The notes under the pieces were generated by a model. That model was not told the origin of the DNA. It did no database searches and saw only the letters and a list, made by a program, of their open reading frames with translations. From assembly GCA_028554795.2 (NCBI GenBank), contig CM068835.1:60511219-60575218 (forward strand): a stretch of DNA of 64,000 nt, written 5' to 3'. The DNA comes from Sinohyriopsis cumingii. Taxonomy: Eukaryota > Mollusca > Bivalvia > Unionida > Unionidae. Both the position numbers and the translations under genes were made by a program. Shown here one piece after another: positions 27,217 to 39,092 of this stretch (positions within the stretch are counted from its first letter, which is position 1; each line of letters begins with the position of its first letter).

Positions 27217-27423
27217 ACTGTATATTCTTGCTTGCAAGTTCAAATGCAAACTGCACAGACCCAGATCTGCTGTTGCATAATGAGTCAGAAGATCTGGGCC
27301 TGTGCAGTGTTAGGAGTAATCAGAAGAATATAAAACACAGACCCTGGTCTGCAGGCACATTATGCTACTGCATATCAAGATCTTTGTTGTTTGCAATTGT
27401 CTTATAAGCAAGTACATATGGTA
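27217..27423. mobile_element. Palindromic MITE copy 5
   Basis: Ends TACTGTATATTCTTGCTTGC and CTTATAAGCAAGTACATATG. Hairpin 1 is CTGCACAGACCCAGATCTGC with GATCTGGGCCTGTGCAG; hairpin 2 is ACACAGACCCTGGTCTGCAG with a partner ending TTTGTTGTTTGC. Confidence 0.85.
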
Positions 27424-27697
27424 TGATCATTTCCCTATAGCAAGCTTCTGGAAAGGCCCAAACACAAATCATACGACTACGGTTAAAATGTATCTCGTTA
27501 CCAAACCTTATAATTGCTGTCAGTAGAAAGATAATAAAAAATAATTTAATTTTCAATCATGCAAAAATGTAGAGACTATTCTAGAATTGATAATTTATAG
27601 AAGAGTCTGCCAGCCATTTAAAAAAAAGTGAAATTCTCTGAACACGGTGAGTTTTAATGAAGAAATAAAGATAGGGCTTGAAAATATGATGCACAAT

Positions 27698-27761
27698 ATT
27701 TGTTAGAAATCAACAAAAATCTCACACTCATTTGTTAGAAATCAACAAAAATCTCACACTC
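27698..27761. repeat. Exact 32-bp tandem duplication
   Basis: ATTTGTTAGAAATCAACAAA plus AATCTCACACTC occurs twice in a row without a mismatch, so it is recent. Confidence 0.95.
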
Positions 27762-28019
27762 ATGTGTCTCAGAACAGATACAGATAAAGATTCCTTCTTT
27801 CATGATTATTTTAAACAACAGTCAACACTGATGGCCACAGTAGATTTAAGAAATGAAAATTGAGGGTGGGAAGTTATTCCTCCCAATACTAAAAATAGAG
27901 ATTTTTCTAAATAAAGGAGGGATTTAAAGAAAACAAAAAGTTATGGCTTGCAAAAATAATATGTGATTTTAGTGCATTCATTGGTTCCCACGTGAATGTT
28001 AGAAATTAGCATGAATCCA

Positions 28020-29620
28020 GCAATTATACATCGCAGATCAGGTCCTAGATGTTTTTAATGTTATTCTATACTGCAATCAAGCATCCCAGATAAGGTCCAA
28101 GACGTGCATTTTTTTTATTATATTGCAATCATGCATCCCAAATCAGGCCCTAGGTATGTTTTGTTTATGTTTACTATACTACAATCATGCATCCCAAATC
28201 AGGTCCTAGGTATGTTTTGTTTATATTTACTATACTACAATAATGCATCATAGATCAGATCCAAGGTATGTTTTGTTTATGTTTACCATACTACAATCTT
28301 GCATCCCAAATCAGGCCCTAGGTATCTTTTGTTTATATTTACTATACTATAATCAAGCATCCCAAATCAGGCCCTAGGTATGTTTTGTTTATATTTACTA
28401 TACTACAATCATGCATCCCAAATCAGTCCCTAGGTATGTTTTGTTTATATTTACTATACTATAATCTTGCATCCCAAATCAGTCCCTTGGTATGTTTTGT
28501 TTGTATTTACTATACTACAATCATGCATCCCAAATCAGGCCCTAGGTATGTTTTGTTTATATTTACTATACTACAATCATGCATCATAGATCAGATCCAA
28601 GGTATGTTTTGTTTATATTTACTATACTACAATCATGCATCCCAAATCAGGCCCTAGGTATGTTTTGTTTATATTTACTATACTACAATCATGCATCCCA
28701 AATCAGTCCCTAGGTATGTTTGTTTATATTTACTATACTACAATCATGCATCCCAAATCAGGCCCTAGGTATGTTTTGTTTATATTTACTATACTACAAT
28801 CATGCATCACAAATCAGGCCCTAGGCATGTTTCCTGACATTTCCAATACCACAATCGTGCATCCCAGATCAGACATTATAAATCAGTCCCTTGAGGTACG
28901 TTTTATGTTTTCTATATTGCAATCATGTGTCATAGGCACTAGATATGTTTTCTGATGTTTTCTATACTGCAATCACGCATCCCAGATCAGGCCATATACT
29001 CAGGTACCGATATATCTATTTATGTTTTCTATACTGCACTCACACATCATATCTCAGGCCCTAGATGTTTTTTTTTAACATTAACTATACTACAATCATG
29101 CATCTTAAATCAGGCATTAGGTATGTGTTTCCTGATATTTTCTATATTTCAATCATGCATCCCAGATATGACCCTTGTTTTGCTGTTTTCTATACTGCAA
29201 TCATGTATCCCAGATCAGGCCCCAGTTATGTCTTTTTATGTTTTCTATACTGCAATCATGTGTCACAGCTAAGACCCTATGTTTTCTGATGTTTTCTATA
29301 CTGCAATTATATATCAGGCCCTATGAACATTTTTTGATCTATTCTATACTGCAGTCAGGCAACCTGGATCAGGCCCTAGGTTTGCTTTTTGATGTTTTCT
29401 ATACTGTAATCGTGCAGCCTAAGATCAGGCCCTAGGTGTTATTTGATGATTTTAATAGTGCAATCATGCATCACAGATCAGGTCCTATGTACATTTTTTA
29501 TATCTATTCTATACTGCAGTCAGGCAACTTGGATCAGGCCCCAGGTATATTTTTTGTTTTCTATACTGCAATCATGCATCCAAGGTATTGTTTTTGATGC
29601 TTTCTATACTGCAGCAAATA
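28020..29620. repeat. Minisatellite, about 56-bp unit, about 27 copies
   Basis: The unit contains CTATACTACAATCATGCATC and CCAAATCAGGCCCTAGGTATG. Copies from about 28140 to 28830 are nearly uniform at 56 bp; copies towards both ends diverge and vary in length. The period is not a multiple of three, so the open frames here switch frame and are not coding. Confidence 0.95.
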
Positions 29621-30423
29621 ATGTTAAAATTTATGAAGTGTTTTCTCCAGTTTCCAAGAAATGGATCTCTCAGTACCTCCTTCTTCAAATGTAGGGGTCT
29701 TTTCAAACTGTAATGGGCTTTGCCTATTATTTCCTTGTTAAATACTTTCTTATATTATCATATATTTTTTTATCATGGTAAAACATTTTTAACTTTTCTC
29801 ATGTTCTTATTTAAGAATTGAAATAAATTTGTGCCGATATATAATCCCTTCATGAATTGTTTCTTTCAAATTGCTGTACAACTAGAAGAAATGAAAAATT
29901 GTTTTTCATTTACTCTGTAAGTCTCAATCGTCAACACACTGATCATGCCTTTCTGAAAGCATCATACAGTTTAGTGACCAAGACTAATTCAGGATGCATT
30001 GGATTATATGTTTCTATCTGAGAGGGTGCTCTTACAGGGTAGGGGTGGTAAAATGCTATCATTTCAACTGTGCATGAAAATACCTCTAAATTTAAATGAA
30101 AGCATATTTTATATTGACTGACGGTCCTATCATAAAATATCATATAGATTCTTTTTATATCAGGAACTATATGCAGGCAGCTGTAAATTAAATTGCTTTG
30201 GAAAATTTAAATGCATTTAAAATATCTGTATGCGTTTTTAGTTGCTCTGAATGAGTAAAAGATGATGTTTATTGACATCTCTGTAATCCTACCCATATTT
30301 TTGGTCTCTACAAATACTAGTTCACCATGAAACTTTGCAAACAATGAATTGATCAACTTTAAATGAATCAACATGTCAATCTGATGCAGTGTAACAGGTC
30401 AAGCCGGATCACCAAGTCTATAT

Positions 30424-30538
30424 CAGGCATGTGGAACCCATGGCCTGCAGGCCAGATCCTGCCCGTGTCATGGTTTAATATACTTACTTGCATCACTGGG
30501 TGTGGCTTGAAAATTTGTTTATCTGGCCCATGCCTGAA
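30424..30538. mobile_element. hAT-like MITE
   Basis: Ends CAGGCATG and CATGCCTG with an internal ATGGCCTGCAGGCC palindrome, the look of short non-autonomous hAT elements. A diverged relative at 25318-25420 shares ATGGCCT, GATCCTGCC-like and CATAGGGTGTGGCTT segments. No clear 8-bp duplication. Confidence 0.5.
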
Positions 30539-31270
30539 GGAAGCTCCACATGCTTGGTTTATATTGTGCAACTAAGGAATTAGATGGTAATAATTACATA
30601 ATTTCCACTAGAAAAATTATTACTGTCATACATTTATAAAACCTAGTTTTTCTCATGCTGTGGGGAAGGCATGTAACATTTCATTTTTGCTATGTTGTTC
30701 CTCAATGCATACCTGTCTGTAGAATGCAAATGTACACAATTGTCACTGGCTTATGTGCAGTGCAGTCTGTGGGCAAAAAGGTGAACATGCCATGTTCACT
30801 GAATTAAAGTTGAAGAAAAAAACTTCTCTCATATGTGACTGAGAACATGTAGCAATGTATATTATCTACAGTCACGTCGTGCTATATACAATCTGTAATT
30901 GGTGTCCTGAGTCATAAGAAAAGCTTTCAAGACGGAAAAAAGAAAACAGCGTGCCTATTCAAAGGAAAATTACCCAGCTCAATAAAGCCAAAAAAATTAA
31001 CAATTAATGTTGGGCAAGTGTAAATTCCATTCAGGTACACCTAATCTTACCTTGAGAAAAACCCAACAAATACTGTGAGATCATTTCCCTTGCATCATCC
31101 TAGCTGGGCTAATTAGTCAAAATTGGAATTACTGCAGCTTGCATTTATTGTGTAATCTATCTATGGTGTCCATGCTAGGACTCAACCAATTACAGCTGGT
31201 CTGATGTGGAAAAGGCAGTTTTGAAGAGAACCTCATAAAGTCTCTCTATGATAGTTCTTTGTTTTATGTG

Positions 31271-31482
31271 TACCATATTTACTTGCTTATAATTTAGTCC
31301 AACTGCAAACATGGATCCTGATCTGCCATATAATAACGTGCTCCCAGATCAGGGTCTATGTTGTTTGTTCTACAGATTACTCCTAACAAACTGCACAGAC
31401 CCAGATCTGCCAGTGCATTACGTGATGACAGCTCTCAGTCTGTGCAGTTTGCAGTTGGACTCATAAGCAAGTACATATGGTA
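31271..31482. mobile_element. Palindromic MITE copy 6
   Basis: Ends TACCATATTTACTTGCTTAT and CATAAGCAAGTACATATGGTA-type right end. Internal order is reversed relative to copy 5: the hairpin ending TATGTTGTTTGT comes first, then CTGCACAGACCCAGATCTGC with its partner CAGTCTGTGCAGTTTGCAGT. Confidence 0.85.
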
Positions 31483-31499
31483 TATACTGTATTAGTAAG

Positions 31500-32470
31500 A
31501 GTGGGTTTTAAATCTGGTTACAATAAAAGCTAAAATACTGCTGTGGTAGCCACCCCGAACCCCACAAAACTCATGATGCTGCATGACCTAAACAAAAGTT
31601 ACAATTTGAACAAAAACTAACCGAGCTATTCTGAGCTAAAAGATGAAAATAGGTTTTCCACTAGCATTTTATGGAAGCTGCACCATTGCTAAAGAAGTCA
31701 TATGAGACACAACTTTGATAAAGCATTTCAAGTAACACTTCTACCAAGTTCTATTGAAACCAGAAATAAAAGGGTTTCCATTTAGTCAATAAAAATGCAA
31801 AACAGTTGCAGGGAAGCCATTCTAAACAAAATTTTGATAGAGCATGTTAAAGCGAACATATTTACCATGTTTGATCAAAACTGGATCCACCATTCTGGAT
31901 AAAAAGTTGAAAACACATTTCCCTTATGGTTGCTATAGAAACCACATTGTTGCTAGGGAAGCAACCCAAGCTGTCATAAAGCAGGTCTTAAAGAACACCA
32001 TGTTTTTAACAAAACTAGCTCAGCTGTTATAGAGAGAGAAAAAAAAATGGATTTTGCATACAGTTGATGGGGGGGGGGAGAGGGCACCCCATATATACTT
32101 TTGATAAAGCATTTATTAAGAAAAAATCTGACGAAGTTTAAATGAAATCTGCCAGCTGCTCTAGAGATGTTGAAAATAGGTTTTCTAACTGCTTGTTATG
32201 AAAGCCACATGTCTGCTAGGGAAGCCACTCCTGATAAATGTTATAGCATGTCCTAAAATGCATTCTTAACAAGTTTCATCAGATTTGGCTGATCCATTCT
32301 GAAAACGAAACTGAAAAAATGTTTTCCATTTTGGTTTTAACAGAAGCCAGATCATTCTACTGAAGCCACTCTGAACAAAACCTTTGCAGAACATGTCCAG
32401 AGGAAAATTCCTGCCAAGTTGAACTAAAATTGAGCCTAGTGGCTATAGTGGCTTTAAAAAAGTAGTCCGA
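31500..32470. repeat. Decayed tandem array, about 150-bp unit
   Basis: About six degenerate units share phrases such as GAAAATAGGTTTTCCA, GCTAGGGAAGCCAC, TTTTGATAAAGCAT and AACACTTCTACCAAGTT. It lies directly before the 60-bp minisatellite. Divergence is high, so exact unit borders are uncertain. Confidence 0.75.
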
Positions 32471-32550
32471 AAATAGCAATATGGAAGTACAACATAACAC
32501 AGACAAAAGACCATGTACATCAGACATAGGGCCATGCCATAAGCACACAC

Positions 32551-32968
32551 TGCCTTATAACCAGGCCTCAGTTTACAAAACATCTCAAAATGTTATTCTC
32601 AATTGAGTCTGGCCTTATAACCAGGCCTCAGTTCACAAAATATCTCACAATGTTATTCCCAATTGAGATTGGCCTTATGAACTGGCCTCAGTTCACAAAC
32701 ATCTCAAAATGTTATCTCCAATTAAGACTGGCCTTATAACCAGGCCTCAGTTCACAAAACATCTCAAAATGTTATTCTCAATTAAGACTGGCCTTATAAC
32801 AGGCTTCAGTTCATAAAATATCTCAAAATGTTATCCCTAATTGAGACTGGCCTTATAAACAGGCCTCAGTTCACAAAACATCTCAAAATGTTATTCACAA
32901 TTGAGACTGGCCTTAAAACCAGGCCTCAGTTAACAAAACATTTCAAAATTATATCCCCAATCAAGATT
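32551..32968. repeat. Minisatellite, 60-bp unit, 7 copies
   Basis: The unit has GGCCTTATAACCAGGCCTCA, TTCACAAAACATCTCAAAAT and TTCTCAATTGAG. Each unit holds two short palindromes (GGCC...GGCC and CTCAATTGAG). Unit starts are near 32551, 32611, 32671, 32729, 32788, 32848 and 32910. Confidence 0.95.
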
Positions 32969-33524
32969 TTTGAAATATCTTTCTTACTGATTGGTGTTAG
33001 GAACTGATTTTTTTACACAGTTCATTCAGCATGCATTATGAATTAACTTAGGTTTGCAATTTAGAATTTTCCTTAAAGAAGTCTCACCTTATCTCCAAGG
33101 AAATTTTAAGGAAACACTTTTTTTCTGTATTAAAAGGTTTCCTGGTGTTAAGTTTGAAAACTAACAAATATATTTTTCATCCTTTATACTATCTCTACTT
33201 CTTACAAACATGCTGATATTATCTACAGCATCACAAGCAAGATAATGTACTATCTCAATTTGTGGAGAAATTTGGAGAATTTGTGTGAAACAGGGATCTG
33301 GTAAGCTCTTAATAAATTCATAACCTTGCTGGAGATTACTTTTTGATGCAGTAAAGAAGCATTAACCATTCCAAAGCAACAGTTTTTAAAAAAAACATTT
33401 TAAAAAGTTAAAGGAGTATTGTCTGCTGCATGCTGGGAAAGTTTAAAATATCACTTAATATCTAACAAGTTCAGACATGATAGAAAACTATTAACAACTT
33501 GAAGAATAAAAAAGACTGACTTAC

Positions 33525-36101
33525 CTTGCTGATAATACCTGGAATTATGTGTCCATCGAAACCCTGTGCATAATCCAAAATCTGTCAATTTGATATGTCC
33601 ATCCTTATCAATCAGAATATTATCAGGTTTAATATCCCTATGAATAAATCCCATTTTGTGCACACTCTCAATTGCAAGGACGAGCTCTGCAATGTAGAAT
33701 CGGGCTAAATTTTCCTCGAATATTCCAAATTTAATGAGCAAACCCATAAGATCACCGCCAGGTACATAATCCATTACAAAATATAAGTTTTCTTGATCCT
33801 GAAATGAGTAATATAGTTTAACCACCCATTCATTATCTGCTTCTGCTAAAATATCACGTTCTGCCTTCACATGTGCTACTTGGTTTCTTTTTAAAACATC
33901 ACTTTTCCGTAATGTTTTCATTGCATACAATTGATGTACATCTTTTTTGCGCACAAGCGCCACTTCACCAAATGCACCAATTCCAAGTCTCTGAATTTTA
34001 TCAAACATTGATTTGTCCATTTTGGCTCGCCTCAACCTTATATAGTTGGATTCCTTCTGACTCAACATTCTCCGCATCTGGTGCTGTGCTTCATCTGAAA
34101 GACCGACTTTTTGCATTTCATTCTCTAGTTGAATCCTACGGTGCATTCTGTCTTTGTGACATTTCATCAAATTCTCTACATGCTGTTCCATAAAAAATTT
34201 AAAGGCCTGTGGGGAATAATTGCGGACCAAAGTATCTCTCCGAAGCTTATCTTTTTCTTTTGCTTCTGGTCTCCTCTCTGGAATGGGTGAAGTGCACCTG
34301 TGTTTCTCTTGTGTAACACTAGTATCTGATACAGTGGACAAGGTTTCTGTATCTGTTTCTTCTGTGTTCTGTTGTTCAGTTTTTGCCATCACTTGATCAC
34401 CGTTATTCTGATTAGTGTGAGAATTTGGTGGGGCAGAGGGAGGAGGGGGAGGTTGGGGAGATTTGACATTTTTAGGTGGAGGTAAAGGAGGAGGTTCCTC
34501 AGATTCCTCTGATATGGGAGGAGGAACTGGCGGTGGTCTGACCTGAGTTATGGGTGCACGGGGAGGTAGGGGAGGCTGAAGACTCTGTCTCTGAGATTGA
34601 AGTTGTGAAACTGGTTGCTGGGGAATGGGTTGCACAATCTGTACCGGATGTCCCGGCTGTAAGTTCGCTAAGTGGCTTTGTGTAAGTGGTCTCCCTGGAT
34701 AGGGAGGAGGTGGTCTGTCTGGAATATCTGAGTTTGTGGAAGGAGTTGATGTGGTGGATAGTACTGATAAAGGTGAGTGATTTGTTGCTCGTGAGACGGG
34801 TGAATCCGATCGCGGAGTAGAAGTTGGTGTACCCGATGCAGATCTCTGATAATAATCATGATTGTTAATGAGAACACTTTGAAAGTTTTGTAAATGTGCT
34901 ATATGATGACCCTGTGCATTTTGATTTCCTATGTTAATGTGTATAGTGGGCCGATGACCATGCTGCATATGTATTTGTTCTGGAGCCCGATGTGGACTTC
35001 CATTCTGACTTGGAGACCGTGTATTTATCTGTATTTGTACTCTTCCCTTCGAGTTCTGTTTTGGAAGCTGTTGCTGTGGGGCTGCTGCTTGGGGTGGAGA
35101 ATTTACATGAGCTTCCAATGATGAAATATAGTTCTGACTTATATCTGAGCTCTGAAGTGGCAACACTGGCATTGCAGTTTGTAACACTGGCTTTGTCACT
35201 TTTTGACTCGATACTTGTTGCGTTATGACTGGTGGTTGCTTAGCTCCCCAGGCAATGACTGGCTGGGGTGGTTTGTGAGTATTCCTGTTTGTCACAATTT
35301 TACTATACGATACTGACACACTCTCAGCATTTGAGTGTTTCACAGTAATTGGAGTCTCATAACGTGGCACCTGCTGTGTGTAATCTGTAAGCACCTGGGA
35401 GGAAATCACTTGAGAAGAGGGAGAAAGAGGGTCATGTTTAATTGTGACTGTTGAATTCACACCTTGAGCCTGCTGCGCTTGTGAGTATGGAGGTGGAGGT
35501 GGTGTATATTTTATAGTCACTCGTGGTCCAGAACTACCCTGACCATTGACATTCCCTGGTGTACCACCAACATAAGGCTGGCTAATGGCAATACTAGGGC
35601 TTGTAAAGATTACTGGCTGTCGTACTACAGATACCGGACTGACTCCTCTGTGTGGGATCACTTGACCATTGCCTGGTTGAACTTGGGGACTTGAGTAATT
35701 CATAACTTGTTGTCTCATTGGGTCCCGAGGACTAGGTGACATCCTCTGACTAAAAGACTGAACCTGACTGGTAAAAACCATTGGAGCCTGGCCATGTGTG
35801 CTCTGAAGCGAAGCCATCTGCGGTGATGATATTGGCTGTTGACCACTTGGAGTTGCATTTTTTATAACCCCTTGAGGGTTTTGTGTTGTGTTAACAACTG
35901 TGCTTACTATTGGGGCCCTTGGAGGCACTGGGGGAGGAGTCTGAGTTCCATCTGGACTTGGAGTTATTCGTGTAATATTCCAAGATGGCTCATTAAACAG
36001 TGGCTGACGACCCTGGATTGAACTTACTCCAGGACTATCAGATCGAATGCTGCTATCTGGGCTGCCTGTGCCGAAACTTCCTTTTCTGGCCTTTGAAACA
36101 A
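33525..36101 (-). CDS. LATS: LATS/Warts kinase, large exon (regulatory region and kinase N-lobe)
   Basis: This 2577-bp exon of the Hippo-pathway NDR/LATS-family Ser/Thr kinase encodes a long Pro/Gln/Ser-rich region followed by the kinase N-lobe. In that family the protein binds MOB1 and phosphorylates YAP/Yorkie. Seen, numbering the joined product from the ATG at 40931: PPxY motifs (PPPPPY near residue 262, PPPPYP near 526), which are typical WW-domain ligands; conserved patches KPVLQTA and SPIPER; the MOB-binding helices starting YSPQAFKFFMEQHVEN near 684; glycine loop GIGAFGEV (765-772); catalytic Lys in YAMKTLRK (787); IHRDIKPDN (HRD Asp about 881); and TDFGLCTGF (DFG Asp about 899). Acceptor (minus strand) TTTTTCAG at 36102-36109; donor GTAAG after YYQQ, leaving one base of a split codon. 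Many antisense and offset frames inside it are shadows. Identification is near certain; LATS1-type and LATS2-type cannot be separated, as invertebrates usually have one gene. Confidence 0.97.
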
Positions 36102-38021
36102 CTGAAAAATAAATACAATTTCATCAAATGTGAAGTTGTTGTCGAATTGAAAAATCAGGATGAAAACAGAATCAGCTGAAAGACAAAGATAATAATTCTA
36201 ATGAAGCTGACCATATCTTAAACACAGATTGGAAAATCTAACCACTGACTAAGATAAATACACAAATATGAAAATGCTGTGAAGAAACATACATATTTAG
36301 CATTTAAGTTGCCTGTCCTTTTGGCACAGTGATACTGTACTCTACTAGTGGGACTAATTAGTAAATACTGATAACAAATGAGCAACACTATATTATCTCA
36401 TGAGCTACTAATAAAATGCACAGAATATATGACATGTGACATAAACACCATTGGTGATGTTTAAATTACTTGCTACTTAAGGAATATGCACTTGTCTTGA
36501 CTCAGTGTTTACGTTAATGATCAGCAGTTGACATGATCTGCTGTTCACTACGACTTCTGCACTATATATTTTTAAAAAGACTCATATTGAGCAAACATCT
36601 CTCCATAGTTCCCCCTTAGATAAGACTCCCAGCTGTACATTCTCCATGGGCAAGTCACACTGATGTATTGAAAGAGAGTCCCAGATAACAAACAGCTGAT
36701 ATGTGACTCACACACACAAATTAGGTCACAGCGATCAATTTCGGTAATGGCAGAGTTACTTTCATCATTAACATGCCAAATGCAGTTCACACAGAGTCTG
36801 AGATATTTAATGAAGGAGTAACAAAAATATTGACAAAGTAACAAATTATGAACAAACACACAAAAGAAAGGTCAAAACATATATATCCACCCCAATGGGA
36901 CTTAAAATTCAACACTTGCATACTTCAGAATGAGAGTTAATCATGGAAAATGCTAGGTGAGATTCCAAGCTCTTGCATATTTTTGCAAGTGATACATTTT
37001 CCTGTGATATATGGTATCATTAGTAAAACTCCTTCAACTACATAAATTCTGCAATACATGCACATGCATAATTTCAAAAAAGTAAACAAAAGATGCTTTA
37101 GCTTTTATTTCTTTGCTGTGAGATAAGACTGTTTAGCATGTGGATTAATACTGAGACCATACTATGCCTACTAATAAGACTCTGTGGACTAGAACACAAT
37201 TTTCAAGGTAAAGCTGGATATCTCTTTTTGCACCCAACTACTAAATTCATTATGTGGAAATATTTTTTGTATTACCTTCATTTCAGTAAAACCTCATACA
37301 ATGTCTCCTCTTACAACTTTCTCTACAAGGATTTTCGCAGAACAGCCAATTGCATATTATCCTGATGACCCCCAAAAATTAAATGGTTGTTACTAATATG
37401 TTCTTGGTTATGAGGCTGATTGTTGATTAAGCTTTTGCTGGTTTAAAATTACAAACTTGGATCTCTGTGATCTTGACTAGTTTGGTGTTTCATCAAAATG
37501 ACAGTAATACACTGTGCAGCATCAAAACAAGATTTCAGATGCAAGTTGACTAATTTTGAAAAATGTGTTGATTTGGGAGTACATAGTAGTTGTGATTATT
37601 AATTGTGGTGAAAGTTGTTGAAAGTTCTTTGAAAAAAACTTTTTTTTCTCCAACTGTTCATTTAAGCAATTCATATCTTGCAAGTATATTTATGCTGTTA
37701 TCTACAAGTTTATTTTTATTTGGTCAAACTGTTGCAGGAAATTTTTAAAGTGTTTTCTTAAAAATCTGAAAAAAAGTTATTAAATCTGCTTTCCAAATGA
37801 CATTGATTAAAGGGCTTCCAAGACAATTTATTCAATACTGGTCAAACGTCCTGGTGTGTAGTTATAACTGGATGCAACAAATTTGGATGCTCACTTTGAA
37901 TTCATTTGATAAAAGATCCAAGATTGCTGGCAAATTATACAGTGACATAAATGTCTGCAGTTGGACATCAAACATGGATAAATAAGGTTTAGTGACATTT
38001 AAAGATGTCTGTTGCAGTTAC
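36102..38021 (-). other. LATS intron (1.9 kb)
   Basis: This interval lies between the 118-bp upstream exon and the large exon. No repeat family, RNA gene or coding segment is recognised in it apart from the splice ends (GTAACT at 38021 and TTTTTCAG at 36102, minus strand). Confidence 0.7.
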
Positions 38022-38139
38022 CAGTTTTGATGATGCCATTTTTCGCATTCAGCTGCTTGTCGAACTTCTCTATCAACTGCAAAGCCATCTCAGTTTTCTT
38101 GCTTGGTTCTGACCCTTTCGATGCTTGATTCAGTATCTC
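38022..38139 (-). CDS. LATS: Probable upstream LATS exon, 118 bp
   Basis: Seen: on the minus strand CATTGCAG precedes an open 118-bp stretch, and GTAACT follows it. It starts in phase 0 and leaves one base, which joins the two leading bases of the large exon (G|TT, Val). The 39 residues begin EILNQASKGSEPSKKTEMA and continue LQLIEKFDKQLNAKNGIIKT, so they are charged and helix-prone. They do not match the UBA domain or the QEIR-type repeats expected in the LATS N-terminus. Phase match, splice sites and absence of stops support an exon; the function of the segment is unknown. It could be a lineage-specific N-terminus or an alternative 5' exon. Transcript evidence would settle it. Confidence 0.7.
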
Positions 38140-38270
38140 CTGCAATGGAACAAGCAAATTTATATAAAAAGATAGCCATCAGAAAATGTCCTGAATTACC
38201 ATAGCAATTACAATTTTAACACAATAGTTATAAGTGATAGGTACATCTCAATGAGTCCATCTATATTTAT

Positions 38271-38489
38271 TACCATATATATCTGATTAATACGAGTCCA
38301 ACTGCAAACTACACAAACCCAAAACTGCCATCGCATAATGTGCCAGCCAATGTGGGCCTGTGCAGTTTGTTACAAGTAACCAGCAGAACAAACAACATAA
38401 ACCCTGATCTGCAGGCACATTATGCTATGGCAGATCAAGATCTTTGTTGTTTGCATGCTGATTCTGCTTATAAGGGAGCATGTATGGTA
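38271..38489. mobile_element. Palindromic MITE copy 7 (putative LATS intron)
   Basis: Ends TACCATATATATCTGATTAA and CTTATAAGGGAGCATGTATG. Hairpin 2 is well kept: ACAACATAAACCCTGATCTG and GCAGATCAAGATCTTTGTTG around a GGCACATTATGC loop. Confidence 0.85.
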
Positions 38490-38585
38490 TTTGTTTCTAA
38501 GGGCCTTAGAGAGACAAACTTATTTTTGGAAATAAAGGTTAGAAGATGTAGGGCATTCAAGGGCCACAACTCTTCTAAATAATAT

Positions 38586-38838
38586 GTTGTTATTGTTGTT
38601 GTAGGGTTTAACGCCATTTTTCAGCACACGATAGGCTATAAATGGCGGCCAGTATTAATGGTGGAGGAAGAACCCGGGAAAACCCCTGAAAGAACCACTG
38701 ACCCACGAGAAGCTACTGGCAAGCTCTCTCACATACCCACATTGGCTGAATCCGAGACTCGAACCCATGCAGACAGATGTGAGATGGCAGTGATCCATAA
38801 CGGACAGCGCTTTAGACCACTCGGCCACTCGGGGCCCC
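38586..38838 (-). mobile_element. SINE family 1, full-length copy
   Basis: An intact copy on the minus strand, from GGGGCCCCGAGTGGCCGAGT to the GGCGTTAAACCC tail. A perfect 12-bp target-site duplication TCTAAATAATAT lies at 38574-38585 and 38839-38850. Confidence 0.9.
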
Positions 38839-39092
38839 TCTAAATAATATTGTGGAATGCATGAAATCAAACTTCAGGAGTTTTCAATGTAGCAACATCC
38901 CTATGAAGATACCAAGCTGTTCAACAAGGGACACAACAAAATGAAACAGATGAGACAAAACCAATAAAGAACACATCTAGATCTAATAAACAATGTTCAC
39001 TTCAAATTGCCTTCCAAATATGTTAAGGGTTCTCGATCTGCACTTGTTACATGTACAAGCAAAATCCGGGTGACGTCATCAAAATGCACTGT

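Larger units (their letters stand above)
4529..33524 (-). other. LATS giant intron (29 kb)
   Basis: This intron separates the DFG-containing exon from the activation-segment exon; its ends are GTAAGT (33524 side) and TTTCAG (4529 side) on the minus strand. It is packed with SINEs, MITE copies, minisatellites and decayed arrays listed separately. Stretches 8310-9590, 9800-11940, 12620-13760, 13830-14760, 18000-19740, 20050-20960, 21150-22600, 25500-26500, 26550-27200 and 29700-30420 hold only AT-rich sequence with short low-complexity runs; I see no gene in them. Confidence 0.9.

Noticed and set aside
28385-29694. A run of overlapping plus-strand open frames with YNHASQIRP-like repeats
   Set aside because: They arise from the 56-bp minisatellite; the period is not a multiple of three, the frames hop, and there is no independent coding signal.
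28020-32968. A CRISPR-like array
   Set aside because: Units are contiguous tandem repeats without unique spacers, and the DNA is eukaryotic.
33873-36021. Several open frames opposite or offset to the LATS exon
   Set aside because: They are shadows of the conserved LATS reading frame, which has clear family motifs and splice sites.
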